This document shows positions 1 through 10,025 of a DNA stretch of 64,000 bases, piece by piece (within the stretch, counting starts at the first letter, position 1; each line of letters opens with the position of its first letter). Source of the stretch: Ricinus communis (Eukaryota; Streptophyta; Magnoliopsida; Malpighiales; Euphorbiaceae). The notes beneath the pieces are model-generated. The model was not told the origin of the DNA, made no database searches, and saw nothing but the letters and a program-made list of their open reading frames with translations. The stretch lies in assembly GCF_019578655.1 (NCBI RefSeq), contig NC_063256.1, positions 14,942,001-15,006,000 on the forward strand. Reading direction: 5' to 3'. The position numbers and the translations under genes were made by a program.

Positions 1-849
1 TTAATCAAAGTGTAGATCCAGATTTGGAGCTGTTCATCCAATTCGAGAGAAAAGGGTGTACATGTTTTATTTTCATTATTCTTTCATTGTAATTGATTTC
101 CTAGATTGTTTTAAACATGAACATGTTTAGCTAGACTGATTAAATTCATTGGGATTTCTTTACTATGTTGGCTTAATATTATATTGTTGGATTGTTTGAG
201 TTGGTTTTGTATTCTTCTTGCTTTCAGTATTAATAAGATAGCATTATTCATGAGACGTTGTGAATTGTGGTGTTTAGATTGCTTTGTGTGATTGAGAAGT
301 CCATTTGGCAATTGGAATTTTGAATAGCAACAATTGGTTAATAATCACTTAGAGATAAGGATAATTAACTAGCCGAATTAAGAATTAAGAAAGCTTAATA
401 GAGGCGGATTAAAGCTTAATGCTAATTTAAGAATCAATTGTTAGGAAGAGATTCCAACTTTAGGTTATTAGGTTTAGGAATTCGGTTATCTCGAGAGAGA
501 AATCGAATTCAGTTAAGAATTTGTCCACGGGTAGCATAATTGGATTCATCAATCCTTTATCTTTTGTTTGATCACCAACTATTTTAGGTTCCCTTTGGGT
601 TTGCTTTCTTGTCTTGGTTATTTCATTTACCCATTCATTCCTACATCTCCCTTAGAACTTAGCTTGTAGCTATTAGTTAGTTTAGAAATTATTCATCATT
701 CATCTTAGGTTAATATAACAAAGAACAAAGAAGTAACTCTGGGCTTTCACTTTCCCGAGGAATACGACCTTGATACTCGCCATTAGTGCTAGACTGCATC
801 GATAGGTACACTGCCTTAGATTGTAGCTAACACAATTAGCATCACATCA
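1..849 (+). repeat. 5' LTR of LARD-A (partial)
   Basis: Nearly identical to 4706-5553. It ends in CACATCA directly before the primer binding site. Only the R/U5-side portion is in the window; U3 and the promoter are missing. Confidence 0.9.
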
Positions 850-855
850 AGTTTT

Positions 856-873
856 TGGCGCCATTGCCGGGGA
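856..873 (+). other. Primer binding site of LARD-A (tRNA-Asp type)
   Basis: TGGCGCCATTGCCGGGGA lies six bases after the LTR end. It is complementary to the 3' end of plant tRNA-Asp, whose site is TGGCGCCGTTGCCGGGGA, with one mismatch. This primer is typical of Athila-type Ty3/gypsy elements. Confidence 0.85.
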
Positions 874-991
874 ATGTTTGAAAACTAGAGTGAAATTTGC
901 TATTTGTTAATTTAGCCATTTATTTTATTTTATTTCTATATATTTATTTAGTTAAGTTTATGATTCAGGTAGTGAATGATAAGGAGGTTCA

Positions 992-2166
992 ATGTTAAAT
1001 TCAAACTCTTTGTATGATGCGTTGGAAAATGGGATTGGGAACCAAGAGAGTGCTAAAAATTGGGATACCTATGCATCTTTAGAAGCTCGAGTGGAATCGT
1101 TTTGCAGGGCTACCGATCAACTCTCCACTCCTATCCTTTCATCTCAAGTTTTTTGTGAATTTTGTTGTGGTTTATATTTGAGTAATGATTGTCCATTGTA
1201 TAGTGATGTTGCTCATTGTTCTTATAACTATTAACAATTGAATTATACGGGAAGTTGGCCAAATGACTCGTATGGAAGCACATACAATCAAGAGTGGAGC
1301 ACTCATTCACCCTTTGGATTGAGCTTAGATGGCCCAGAACCACCAGAATCTCAGCAACCACATCAACAGCCTAATCTTGCACCTTCAACTCAAGATGAAG
1401 AGTTAGTGTCGCAGGAGCTGATTATGAGGTTCATTACAAGTCTTGATGATAGATTCCAACAAACAGAGAGGGTACTTGAAAGTCAACAAGCCTCTATTAA
1501 GAACATAGAGCATCAAGTAGGCTTGATCTTCAAGTTACTAGTTGAAGAGCAATTGGGAACTCTATCAAATGCTACTGAATCCGAGGAACACTTGAGCACT
1601 GTCACTTTGTGTTCATGTGAGAATTTTTTTGGTTTATCTACTATGTTTGACGATGATGCTTCTGTGCAGGATGATTTCTTGAACATGGAGATGGAACCAG
1701 AAAAGGAAGAGGCGAACATAATTCCTTTGAAAGACTATCAACAAGAACGTACAGTTGATGATGCTGAGTTGCAGTTAGAGGAATTTTTGGTAGATTTTCC
1801 ACAAGTCCTTTCGATGATGGAAGATGAGCACGAGTTATCCAATGAAGAAGTCTTGGAGGAGCTCGAGTTTCTTCTAGCAAGTGAACCAAGCCAAGGACTA
1901 GAGAAAACCATCGACGTTCCTGAAGAAATTGCCCAACCGTTGATCCTTCCAATTGGTGAAACTTCAGCTTTCAAATTGGAAAAGCCCCTAGAGCATCATG
2001 ACTACGTGCAATTATACGAGGAGCGAGTGTTGCCCATCATACTGGCAGCTTGCTTAATAGTCGGGAAGAGGAAATTGACGATTATCCCTCTAAGCGGATA
2101 CTTGAAGCCATTTGCTTGGAAGAAAGATGGATGATCATCGATCACGCCCATTTGCCTTTCACCATG
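992..2166 (+). pseudogene. Gag-derived ORF of LARD-A, broken by nonsense changes
   Basis: The reading frame runs from ATG at 992, is interrupted by TAA at 1232-1234, resumes in the same frame and stops at TGA 2132-2134. Comparison with LARD-B shows GAA at the first stop and TGG at the second, so the ancestral frame ended near 2166. The first part matches the C-terminal third of Athila gag: a degenerate zinc knuckle CEFCCGLYLSNDC (expected His replaced by Tyr), then NYTGSWPNDSYGSTYNQEW, then a coiled-coil-like stretch around residues 145-185 and a relic of the VTLRSGK motif (VTLCSCE). The last 60 codons resemble the linker before RT in Athila pol (LEKPLEHHDYV, LPIIL, a Trp and a Pro-x-Cys). 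The middle acidic part I do not recognise. I infer an internal deletion that joined gag to the pre-RT segment. Confidence 0.7.
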
Positions 2167-4054
2167 AGTCCAGCTAAGAAGACTCATCACATCAAAAAGA
2201 GGCGCTTTTGGGAGGCACCCCAATTTTTATCTTTAATTTCTAATATTTTAACCTTTTGTTTTGAAACATTTTATTAGTTTTAGTTTTCATATTTTATTTA
2301 ATTTTCATTTCAGTTTCGATTTTATTTCTTTATTTTATTATTTTCAGATTCTACCGAGGAGGCACTGAATTTCCACAACATCAGCCTCGATGGATGATCA
2401 GGGCAGTCCCCTAGATGTTTTTATTTTTCTGCATTTATTTTTCATACATGTCATGCACTTGGATTGTATTGCCTTTGTTCTCTTAGTTGAGCATCCCATG
2501 CGGGGTATCCACAACATTTTACACCGAGGACAATGTGTTTTCAAGTGTGGGGTGGTTGTGGGTAAACCTTATAATCCTACTCTCTCATATGATTCTTAGA
2601 TATATCTGAAATTGCTATCACTAGGTGTTGTGTATTGTTAGGATGTTAGAACACTGTGTTTTTATGCACTTGAGTATGCTATTTTTGAGCTGATTGATGA
2701 CTTGATTTATAGAATTGTAGTTACTTTTCTTTGTTGTTCATTGTCCTTGGAAAAAAATTGATGGTGTTTTACACATCAACCCTGCCGGGTTAAACTAGTG
2801 TTATTTAATTGTTTTTCGAATTGTCGAATTTTAACTTAGAACGTTGATAATGTCATATGCATGTGTTTCTTAAGTAATGATTCAATTAATGATGTTGTGA
2901 ACCAATTGCACCTAATACCACACCTCAAAGTGAGATTTTGAGCCTGTTGAGCATTCATTATACATATGCTCTTTATATTTCTTGTTTGAGTGTGCATTGT
3001 ACTTGACTTTGGTTCTAGAACTTGCTTTGTAATGCGTGTTGAAGTTACATGAATATTGTGAATACCATGAGATGATTTGGGCGATTTAGAATTCACCACA
3101 TTTGACCAAAAGCCTATCACCTTATGTTTCCATTAGTTAGCCAGTTTTGAGCCTTAACCTTTTCTTCATAATCTATACCTATACATTTCAATTATACCAT
3201 TCTTTACTTTTATCTTTCCTTTACCCTTATGCTGGATTTCTTTCTGTGATTTATTCAACTTTATGTGGGATTAAAATGCTAGTTGCTATGTTGGTAAATT
3301 CACTAAATCTTTTTGATATTTAAATGCTCCCTTTGATCTAATTTGTATTTGTTATTCTTTATGTTTATTCGAGTTGTATGCAGCAGTTGCTAATAAGCTG
3401 CTAGTTCATTATTAAAAAAAATAAAGAAAGAAGAAGAAGAAAAAAAAATATAGTAAACAAAATTCTTTAATTATTTATCTCTTTATTGGATTTAGAGCAT
3501 TTGCGAGCGTTATTCTATGAAGTAAGGATTTTAGTGAATGATTCTTTTTTTGATCTTAGGCATTTAATCCTTTAAGCATATACTATTGTTTATTGCACGA
3601 ATTCCAGTATTTTCACACTTTTGTCCAAATCTTCGTACCTTTACCTTAGCCCCATTATAACCTTGGTAAAGACCCCTTGATTTTGGTATTTACTTATTCA
3701 CAGTAGCGAAGATATGATTTATGAGCAAGCTTATGGTGAGTGGGTCTTGTGTATTTGTTTTGAGGGATTTGTTATTCACCTAATATACACTTTGAGCGAC
3801 TTGAGTGATCCCAGTGAGGCACTGGTTCGTGATGTTTGTATTGAGTTGTCATTTAAGTTATTCATGCATTAATATTATTTCCATTCTCTGTTAATGATTT
3901 GCAATTTGATTTATGATTGAGTATCCTTTGAGATGTGTCGGATACTATCTGTTGTAGACTAGGGGCATAAATTGTAAGGAATTGCTAACTGCAGTTTTAT
4001 GAGGTGAGTTGTTAATTGCTTGAGGACAAGCAATAGCTTAAGTGTGGGGTAATT
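2167..4054 (+). other. Non-coding interior and polypurine tract of LARD-A
   Basis: No credible gene. It contains a purine-rich run (about 3413-3450), a block at about 3645-3690 that recurs in LARD-B and the Athila element, and GAGGACAAGCAATAGCTTAA followed by GTGTGGGG (about 4022-4049), the usual plus-strand priming region before the 3' LTR of Athila-type elements. Confidence 0.6.
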
Positions 4055-5553
4055 TGATGTGCATAGTTTTACACATATTTGCTTGCATATTATTGCGTAT
4101 GTTCTTAGCAATTATTGTGCTTTTATTCCCAGATCACCCGTGTTTTGTCTTCTTTTGCATTTCAGGAGCATTTATAGGACCGTCATCGGTGTTTAAGCAA
4201 TTATAGATCAATACGTGTGGAAATGGACGAGAATTCATCAAGATCGGACAAGAGCTCGCGTTGCACACATTGAGCATGGCTTGAGTCAAGGCCGTGCTGA
4301 CCATCACATCCTGGACTCTGGTCGTACCAACCATTGAAACTTGGTCTTCAAAACAATGGTTTGGGCACCGTTTCCGAGGCCACCACGGGCCGTGGTGGCC
4401 AGCACCGACGGGGGCACGGCCATGGTGAAAACCTACTTGGTGAGATCCACAGTTTCAGCACGGCCTAGACTTCGGCCGTGCTGACCAGCGCGGCCTTAAC
4501 CACGGTCCTGCTGAAATAAAATATATAAGGAAAACGAATTTTTAGGGTTAGAAAGAGGGGGAAGGAGTGACATAGAGCCCCGACTACCGGTCTGGTTCTA
4601 CGCATGATTGAGTGCGAGAGAGAGTTGCAGGGAGGAAGAATCCCAGAATTGCAAGGTTCCGAGTGCAAAACAGTAGTGGAGCAATTCAACAGGCAATTTG
4701 GGAGATTAATCAAAGTGTAGATCCAGATTTGGAGCTGTTCATCCAATTTGAGAGAAAAGGGTGTACATGTTTTATTTTCATTATTCTTTCATTGTAATTG
4801 ATTTCCTAGATTGTTTTAAACATGAACATATTTAGCTAGACTGATTAAATCCATGGGATTTCTTTACAATGTTGGGTTAATATTATATTGTTGGATTGTT
4901 TGAGTTAGTTTTGTATTCCTCTTGCTTTCAGTATTAATAAGATAGCATTATTCTTGAGATGTTGTGAATTGTGGTGTTTAGATTGCTTTATGTGATTGAG
5001 AAGTCCATTTGGCAATTGGAATTTTGAATAGCAAGAACTGGTTAATAATCACTTAGAGATAAGGATAATTAACTAGCCAGATTAAGAATTAACAAAGCTT
5101 AATAGAGGCGGATTAAAGCTTAATGGTAATTTAAGAATCAATCGTTAGGAAGAGATTCCAACTTTAGGTTATTAGGTTTAGGAATTCGGTTATCTCAAGA
5201 GAGAAATCGAATTCAGTTAAGAATTCATCCACGGGTAGCATAATTGGATTCATCAATCCTTTATCTTTTGTTTGATCACCAACTATTTTAGGTTCTCTTT
5301 GGGTTTGCTTTCTTGTCTTGGTTATTTCATTTATCCATTCATTCCTGCATCTCCCTTAGAACTTAGCTTGTAGCTATTAGTTAGTTTAGAAATTACTCAT
5401 CATTCATCTTAGGTTAATATAACAAAGAACAAAGAAGTAACTCTGGGCTTTCACTTTCCCGAGGAATACAACCTTGATACTCGCCATTAGTGCTAGACTG
5501 CATCGATAGGTACACTGCCTTAGATTGTAGCTAACACAATTAGCATCACATCA
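4055..5553 (+). repeat. 3' LTR of LARD-A
   Basis: Starts TGATGTGC after the G-rich tract and ends CACATCA; about 1.5 kb. U3 carries a GC-rich stretch (about 4240-4510) with repeated GGCCGTG words and a strong hairpin. The U5-side half is clearly homologous to the LTRs of LARD-B, while U3 is not. Confidence 0.88.
4378..4400. repeat. Perfect hairpin in U3 of LARD-A
   Basis: Two 11-base arms, GGCCACCACGG and CCGTGGTGGCC, separated by one base. It stands out in an AT-rich window and lies in the promoter half of the LTR. Confidence 0.75.
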
Positions 5554-5653
5554 ACTACTATGCATAAATGAACAAGTTTGTTCAATAAAGGTATGTTGTA
5601 GTTGTTTAAAATATATTTCATGCAAATAACCTTCTCTTCCTAGGGACCTTGTA

Positions 5654-5666
5654 GGCTCTAATACCA
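5654..5666 (-). other. tRNA-Met primer site of the pararetrovirus, inverted copy
   Basis: The minus strand reads TGGTATTAGAGCC, one base off the initiator tRNA-Met site TGGTATCAGAGCC that marks position 1 of caulimovirid genomes. Flanks on both sides match the plus-strand copy around 7171 in reverse complement. Confidence 0.75.
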
Positions 5667-5766
5667 AGAAAAATTGTTTAATATACTAAAAGAAATAACC
5701 TCAAGAAAATATCTGATTCAGATAAAACTCATTTTCCCTGCTGATTTTCAAATATAAACTATAGCC

Positions 5767-6183
5767 TTGTTTGATACAGGAGCAGACCTCAACTGTATCA
5801 ATTATGAGGTAGTTCCTAAAAGATATCATCAAGAGACAAATGAAAGACTCACCTCTGCTAATAATTCAAAGATTAAAATTGTCGGAAAGACTGAAGCTGC
5901 AATTTTAAACAAAGACATGGCTTTAAAAAATATTTTCATTCTTACAAAGGATTTGCATCAAACAGTTATTTTGGAGACTCCTTTCATTAATTTGATTACT
6001 CCATTCAAAGTAACTACTGATGGTATCATTTTCAAAGCTAAGGGTTCAAAAGTCATTTTTACTTGTTTAGAAAAACCTAAGAAAAGAAATCTCAATCTTA
6101 TAAAAGCTCACCCGATTTATAATTTTGAGATAAATGCTTTAATTAAAGGAAAGTATTCCGAACTCTTTCACCTAGTATTTTAG
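5767..6183 (+). pseudogene. Pararetroviral aspartic protease fragment
   Basis: An open frame of 138 codons without an ATG at its left edge (first codon TTG, upstream frame closed). It carries FDTGADLNCI, the catalytic Asp-Thr-Gly of retropepsins in the form seen in caulimovirids, and an ILETPF motif about 65 residues on, close to the family's ILGTPF flap-side motif but with Glu for Gly. The frame ends where the strand of homology switches. It would normally be the N-terminal part of a PR-RT-RNase H polyprotein. The matching RT lies 1.2 kb downstream, behind inverted material, so this piece cannot be expressed as a polyprotein. Confidence 0.8.
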
Positions 6184-7110
6184 GTAAACCATGTAAGAAT
6201 TTTTCTTTCCATAAAGGTTGGTTTGAGTCTTCTCTAAGCATTACTCTGGTCAGGAAAGTGTCTTTATAGGCTTGGAAATTGCTAACTTTTTTACAGGTCA
6301 GATTACTAAGAAGTTCAACATTCTTATCTTTGAGATGAGATGGATCTCCTATGAAGCGGAGGGAAATCGTAAGGATTAGGGTTGACACAGCATCCTCAAT
6401 TGGATTTCCTAATTCGTCTAAGATAGGGGTCCCTTCTATTATGGTTTGGATAACACCTAGGATTTGTAGCTATTATGCTTGAGTGAATAGTAATCCCACC
6501 ATCCTTAAGCTAGGCTGAAAAACCGGCTATAAGAAGTTCAACTATGGCTCTATTAGGGGTACCGCTTTAGGTTTTGTAGGCATTTGATGCCATGGTCATC
6601 TGTTGTAAGAGACCAAGAATGTTATGCTAAGAAATTCCATCTATATTCCATTCATAGATGGAGGAGTCATTGAATCTAGACTAGGTAAGGACATTATTCC
6701 TATTTTCTATGCTTAAGTCAGGGGCAGTAGTCCTAGGAGTATGCCAAGTCAATCTAGGGTCTTGCCATCCCAATCTACTGATATGGGAGGGTTTTTTAGT
6801 AACATTTTCTAGTTCTGAATCATTAGATTCACTGCTTTGGGCTTATTCAATAGCACTAATATTCCTACTGGATTAAGGAGTATCTAGTACTAGGTTTTCT
6901 GAAGACTCGGAAATGGCTAACTTGCTAAGCTGTTCTCTGACTGCTCTAGCAAACTCAGTTTGCTTTTGAAATTGGTCTTGACTAAGCTTTGTAATCTGAT
7001 AGGGTTTGAAGACAAAATTTTTGAGTTTCTCTGTTTGACTCGTCTCCCCTGGATGAGCAGTATTGGAGATTATAGAGGTCAAGACTTTAGCAGGTCTCTG
7101 AATCTGGCTT
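6143..7110 (-). pseudogene. Pararetroviral coat-protein-like fragment, inverted
   Basis: Minus-strand frames at 6873-7082 and 6143-6388, with stops between them, read as one decayed region. The second contains LWKEKFLHGLP followed by a basic segment, matching the conserved Trp-Lys-x-x-(Y/F)-L-x-G-L-P region of the caulimovirid coat (gag-like) protein. The first is a charged Gln/Lys/Glu-rich segment of the type found upstream of it. Orientation is opposite to the protease and RT, so a local inversion has occurred. The assignment rests on short motifs. No CCHC finger was identified. Confidence 0.6.
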
Positions 7111-7170
7111 TCTATCCTAACTAGCTATTTTCCTATTGTGTTAAGATAAGTATTTGAAAAATTGTTTTCT

Positions 7171-7183
7171 TGGTATCAGAGCC
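7171..7183 (+). other. tRNA-Met primer site of the pararetrovirus
   Basis: TGGTATCAGAGCC is a perfect match to the initiator tRNA-Met site that primes minus-strand synthesis in Caulimoviridae. The intergenic sequence after it (to about 7300) is the reverse complement of 5557-5653. The RT piece follows only 200 bases later, so movement, coat and protease regions are deleted in between. Confidence 0.82.
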
Positions 7184-7379
7184 AACATTGTCCCTGGGAA
7201 GAGAAGGTTATTTGCATGAAAAATATTTTAAACTCATTTTAAATAACTACATCATACCTTTGTTGAACAAAATTATTCATTTATGCACAGTAGTAAGACC
7301 CATTTTGGACATAAAGGAAATAAAACTAGTGGCTTGGTTCATGTTCGTTTAAAACAAAGTTATTTTAATTTGTTCTAAA

Positions 7380-8322
7380 ATGAATTTAGAACCATTTTTC
7401 TGTAGATCATCTTCTTTTTCAAATTCTTTTACCTCTGAATCTTCAAGATCCCTATGGTTGTGTGCAGCTTTTTATGTCAATAAAAATAGTGAAATAGAAA
7501 GAGGTATCCCTAGGTTGGTAAATAACTACAAACCTTTAAATAAAGCTCTTAAGTGGATTAGATATCATATTCCAAACAAGAAAGATCTTCTTCAAAAGCT
7601 TCATTCTACTTTCATTTTTTCAAAGTTTTGATATGAAGTTAGGATTTTGGCAAATCCAGATTCATCCTAGTGATCTTTATAAAACTGCATTTACAGTTTC
7701 ATTTGGCTAGTACGAATGGAATGTAATGCCATTTGGTTTAAAAAATGCTCCTTCTGAATTTCAAAAATTATGAATGACATTTTTAATCCCTATTAAAAGT
7801 TATGCATTATGTACATTGATGATGTATTAATCTTTTCAAATTCTTTGGAACAACATTTCAAACACTTAGAGACATTTTTCTATGTTGTTAAGAAAAATGG
7901 TTTAGTTGTTTCCAAATCCAAAGTCTCCAGATCCATCTGCATTCAAAATAGTCAAAACTGATGCATCATATTTAGGTTATGGTGGAATTCTTAAACAAAT
8001 TCAAAACAATAAAGAATGCATTGTCCAGTTTACTTCTGCACACTGGAATGATACTCAAAGAAATTATTCAACCATTAAGAAATAAATTCTTTCAATAGTC
8101 CTATGCATTTCAAAGTGATCTTTTAAATCAAATTTTTTTTTAAGGATTGATTGTAAATCTGCAAAAGAAGTATTGTAAAAAGATGTTCAAAACATAGCTT
8201 CAAAGCAAATTTTTGCCAGATGGCAAGCTATTCTTTCTGTTTTTGATTTTGAAATCGAATACATAAGAGGAGATTTAAACTCAATACCAGACTTTCTAAC
8301 CAGAGAGCTCCTTCAAAAATAG
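7380..8322 (+). pseudogene. Pararetroviral reverse transcriptase and RNase H, decayed
   Basis: RT begins with CAAFYVNKNSEIERGIPRLV, the caulimovirid fingers region. After a frameshift near 7625 it continues through FWQIQIHPSD, a stop, WNVMPFGLKNAPS, another stop, and YIDDVLIFS (about 7812-7838), the YxDD catalytic site. The thumb and connection are shortened: RT homology stops near 7920 and RNase H starts at once with KTDASYLGYGGIL (about 7955). RNase H carries a stop after NYSTIKK and others, and ends at about 8320 after FARWQAILSVFDFEIEYIRG and PDFLTREL, the typical polyprotein end. It would copy pregenomic RNA into DNA in an intact virus; this copy cannot. Confidence 0.88.
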
Positions 8323-8493
8323 GAGTGACAATGCCACGTAAAACAAAAGCAAAGGATAAAGAAGAAAAACCATAATACCATAAGTACTCCACCTGTTTAA
8401 CCTCTTCAAAGCTCATTACAAACTGAACAAAATAGAAAGACAATTCCCCCCTTACTTTTATTTTGTTCAAACTTCTTCCTCCCTTGGGTATGT

Positions 8494-8871
8494 GTGTGGT
8501 ATTTCCATTTCAACCAAGCAGCAGATGGAGAAGTCATACTTATCCATAGATTTAAAGTAAAATGGTTGAACAAATTCAACCACCAAGAAAAGCTATATCC
8601 AAAGATGGTCAAAAATTTTCTTACAAAGAATAGCTTCTTGCCAGCACCTAAAGGACAAACTATCTTCCTAGCACATAAGTCTTTTATACTTCCAAAACTG
8701 GCGGCGGCTCAAACGGAAGAAGATTTCCTACAACTAATCAAGCAGTTGTCAGAAACCGCCTCCTCTAAAGGAAAGTCTAAAGCCTCACCATCCTCTTCAA
8801 GCACCAGCTCTGCAGCCATTGACTTAGATGATGACTCGAAGATGATTGTTTTGGGATATTTAAGCCCATAA
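8494..8871 (+). CDS. Unrecognised ORF downstream of the pararetroviral pol
   Basis: An open frame of 125 codons, but the first ATG may not be the real start because upstream frames are closed. The N-terminal half has many Lys, Phe and Asn residues (WLNKFNHQEKLYPKMVKNFL). The C-terminal half is a Ser-rich low-complexity stretch followed by an acidic IDLDDDS patch. It lies between the pol end and the promoter, where some caulimovirids carry a transactivator or other accessory ORF. I cannot match it to a named family. It is probably the 3' half of a decayed viral ORF and is unlikely to be translated now. Confidence 0.4.
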   Translation: MWYFHFNQAADGEVILIHRFKVKWLNKFNHQEKLYPKMVKNFLTKNSFLPAPKGQTIFLAHKSFILPKLAAAQTEEDFLQLIKQLSETASSKGKSKASPSSSSTSSAAIDLDDDSKMIVLGYLSP

Positions 8872-9161
8872 AATAAAATGTTCAAAAGCCTTGTAAAGTC
8901 CTTGGGCTGAAAACCAAGAATTGCGGCCCATGATAACTTTCTGTAATGGGTCAAAAACCCACATATATAAAAAAAGTTCTTTTCAAAAGAAAGAAGATAA
9001 AAGATTCTGCACTATTATTTCTGAAAAGAAAAAGACGAAGACTATTATTTTGAAGCATGGCAGACAATTTATGCTCCATTTTAGAAAAATAATGAAACCC
9101 CTTACTCCATTACCAAAAGCATCCAAAGAAAGAATTATTGAAGCTGAAGGCTGAAGACCTC

Positions 9162-9169
9162 TATAAATA
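9162..9169 (+). promoter_or_regulatory. TATA box of the pararetroviral pregenomic RNA promoter
   Basis: TATAAATA sits in the context CCTCTATAAATAGAGGAG, an arrangement common in caulimovirid full-length-RNA promoters. Transcription would start about 30 bases downstream, near 9195, and proceed rightward. Confidence 0.65.
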
Positions 9170-9358
9170 GAGGAGATTTCAAAGAAGGCAGACTGAAAAA
9201 TCACAAGAAAGTCTTGTATTCTTCAAGTTCTCTAGAAATATAGTGAGAAAAGAGGGATTAAGAGTGAGAGAGAAAACCCTTCCTCTTGTATTCTACACCT
9301 CTTGTAAGTTATATTTCTTTTCAAAACTTTCATTTTAAAGCTTGTATATTTGTTTATT

Positions 9359-9364
9359 AATAAA
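9359..9364 (+). terminator. Poly(A) signal of the pararetrovirus
   Basis: AATAAA lies about 165 bases after the predicted start site. This short spacing fits the terminally redundant R region of caulimovirid pregenomic RNA, where the signal is bypassed once and used on the second pass. Confidence 0.55.
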
Positions 9365-9398
9365 AACCTATTGTTTTCCTTCTACTCATTATGCATAT

Positions 9399-9540
9399 TT
9401 CTATAACAAGTGTATGCTTTGTGCTTGCCTCATCTGAGGATCCTGCACATCAAAAACTTGTTCATTTTCATAACAAGTAATAAGTGTATGCTCTATGCTT
9501 GCCTTGTCTGAGGATCCTACACATCAAAACTTGTTAATTT
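9399..9540 (+). repeat. Two tandem copies of a unit of about 70 bases
   Basis: ATAACAAGTGTATGCT through CATCAAAAACTTGTTCATTT occurs twice in a row with small differences, just after the pararetroviral poly(A) signal. Confidence 0.8.
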
Positions 9541-9565
9541 TACCCCCATAGAAATCTTGAAAATC

Positions 9566-9584
9566 TATATATATATACATATAC

Positions 9585-9666
<82 letters not shown>
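9566..9666. repeat. Compound (TA)n-(TG)n microsatellite
   Basis: Alternating TA with CATATA interruptions passes into about 30 TG repeats. It separates the pararetroviral leader from the copia fragment. Confidence 0.97.
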
Positions 9667-9682
9667 ATAACCTCTTCTACCA

Positions 9683-10025
9683 TGGCATCAGAGTTTATAG
9701 TATGTTATGAGGCATCCAATCAAAGGATATGGTTGCAGAATTTTATCACGGGGCTGCACATTATGGATAGTATGGATAGACCACTCAAGTTATTTCTTGA
9801 TAATAAATGAGCAGTTCTGTATTCCAACAACAACAAGAGCTCAAAAAATTTGAAACATATAGAACATTAAGTTATATAGTTATTCAAGAAAGGGTTTGGA
9901 GTGGGAAATTGTTTATAAACCACATAAGAACAAACTCCATGATTGCATATCCACTTACTAAAGGATTGCCACCCAAGATATTTCATGAGCACACTGCTCT
10001 TATATATGGGTGTCATATCATTTGA
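9683..10025 (+). pseudogene. Ty1/copia RNase H C-terminal fragment
   Basis: It starts at STMASEFIVCYEA, the copia RNase H motif usually read as STxEAEY/F, and continues with IWLQNFITGL and RPLKLFLDN. A frameshift near 9806 moves it to the next frame, where decayed stretches still match the end of copia pol: a Ser/Lys-rich His segment, then YPLTKGLPPKIFHEH. Only about the last 115 residues of pol remain. The rest of the element is absent on the left, replaced by the microsatellite. The fragment has no function of its own. Confidence 0.82.

Larger units (their letters stand above)
1..5553 (+). mobile_element. LARD-A: LTR retrotransposon derivative without pol (5' end off window)
   Basis: Two direct LTR copies flank a 3.2-kb interior. 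The sequence starting at base 1 is repeated from base 4706, so about 650 bases of the 5' LTR lie outside the window. The interior opens with a tRNA-Asp primer binding site. It holds one broken gag-like ORF and a long non-coding stretch, and ends in a G-rich tract before the 3' LTR. No protease, RT or integrase is present, so movement would need proteins from another element. Architecture and ORF match LARD-B at 32299-38115, but the U3 parts of the LTRs differ. The element sits in pararetroviral DNA. The bases after the 3' LTR are ACTAC, the presumed right target-site duplication; the left copy cannot be seen. Confidence 0.88.
5554..9545. mobile_element. Endogenous pararetrovirus (Caulimoviridae-like), rearranged and decayed
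   Basis: Fragments of one plant pararetrovirus lie in mixed orientation: an inverted intergenic segment with a tRNA-Met site (5554-5720, minus), a protease piece (plus), a coat-protein-like piece (minus), a second intergenic segment (about 7110-7350, plus), RT and RNase H (plus), an unknown ORF, then a promoter and poly(A) region. The two intergenic segments are inverted copies of each other. Stops, frameshifts and missing movement-protein, coat and connection regions show an inactive copy. LARD-A has inserted at its left edge. Confidence 0.85.

Noticed and set aside
856..873. tRNA-like sequence
   Set aside because: Only the 18 bases complementary to the tRNA 3' end are present; this is a primer binding site, not a tRNA gene. 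No tRNA or rRNA gene was recognised in the window.
1641..1952. Minus-strand frame conserved in both LARDs (also 34528-34860)
   Set aside because: It lies antisense to the gag-derived ORF; conservation follows from the sense frame and general element similarity.
9601..9810. Open frame beginning with a Cys-Val repeat
   Set aside because: The first third is the TG microsatellite; only the later part is coding-derived, and that belongs to the copia RNase H remnant.
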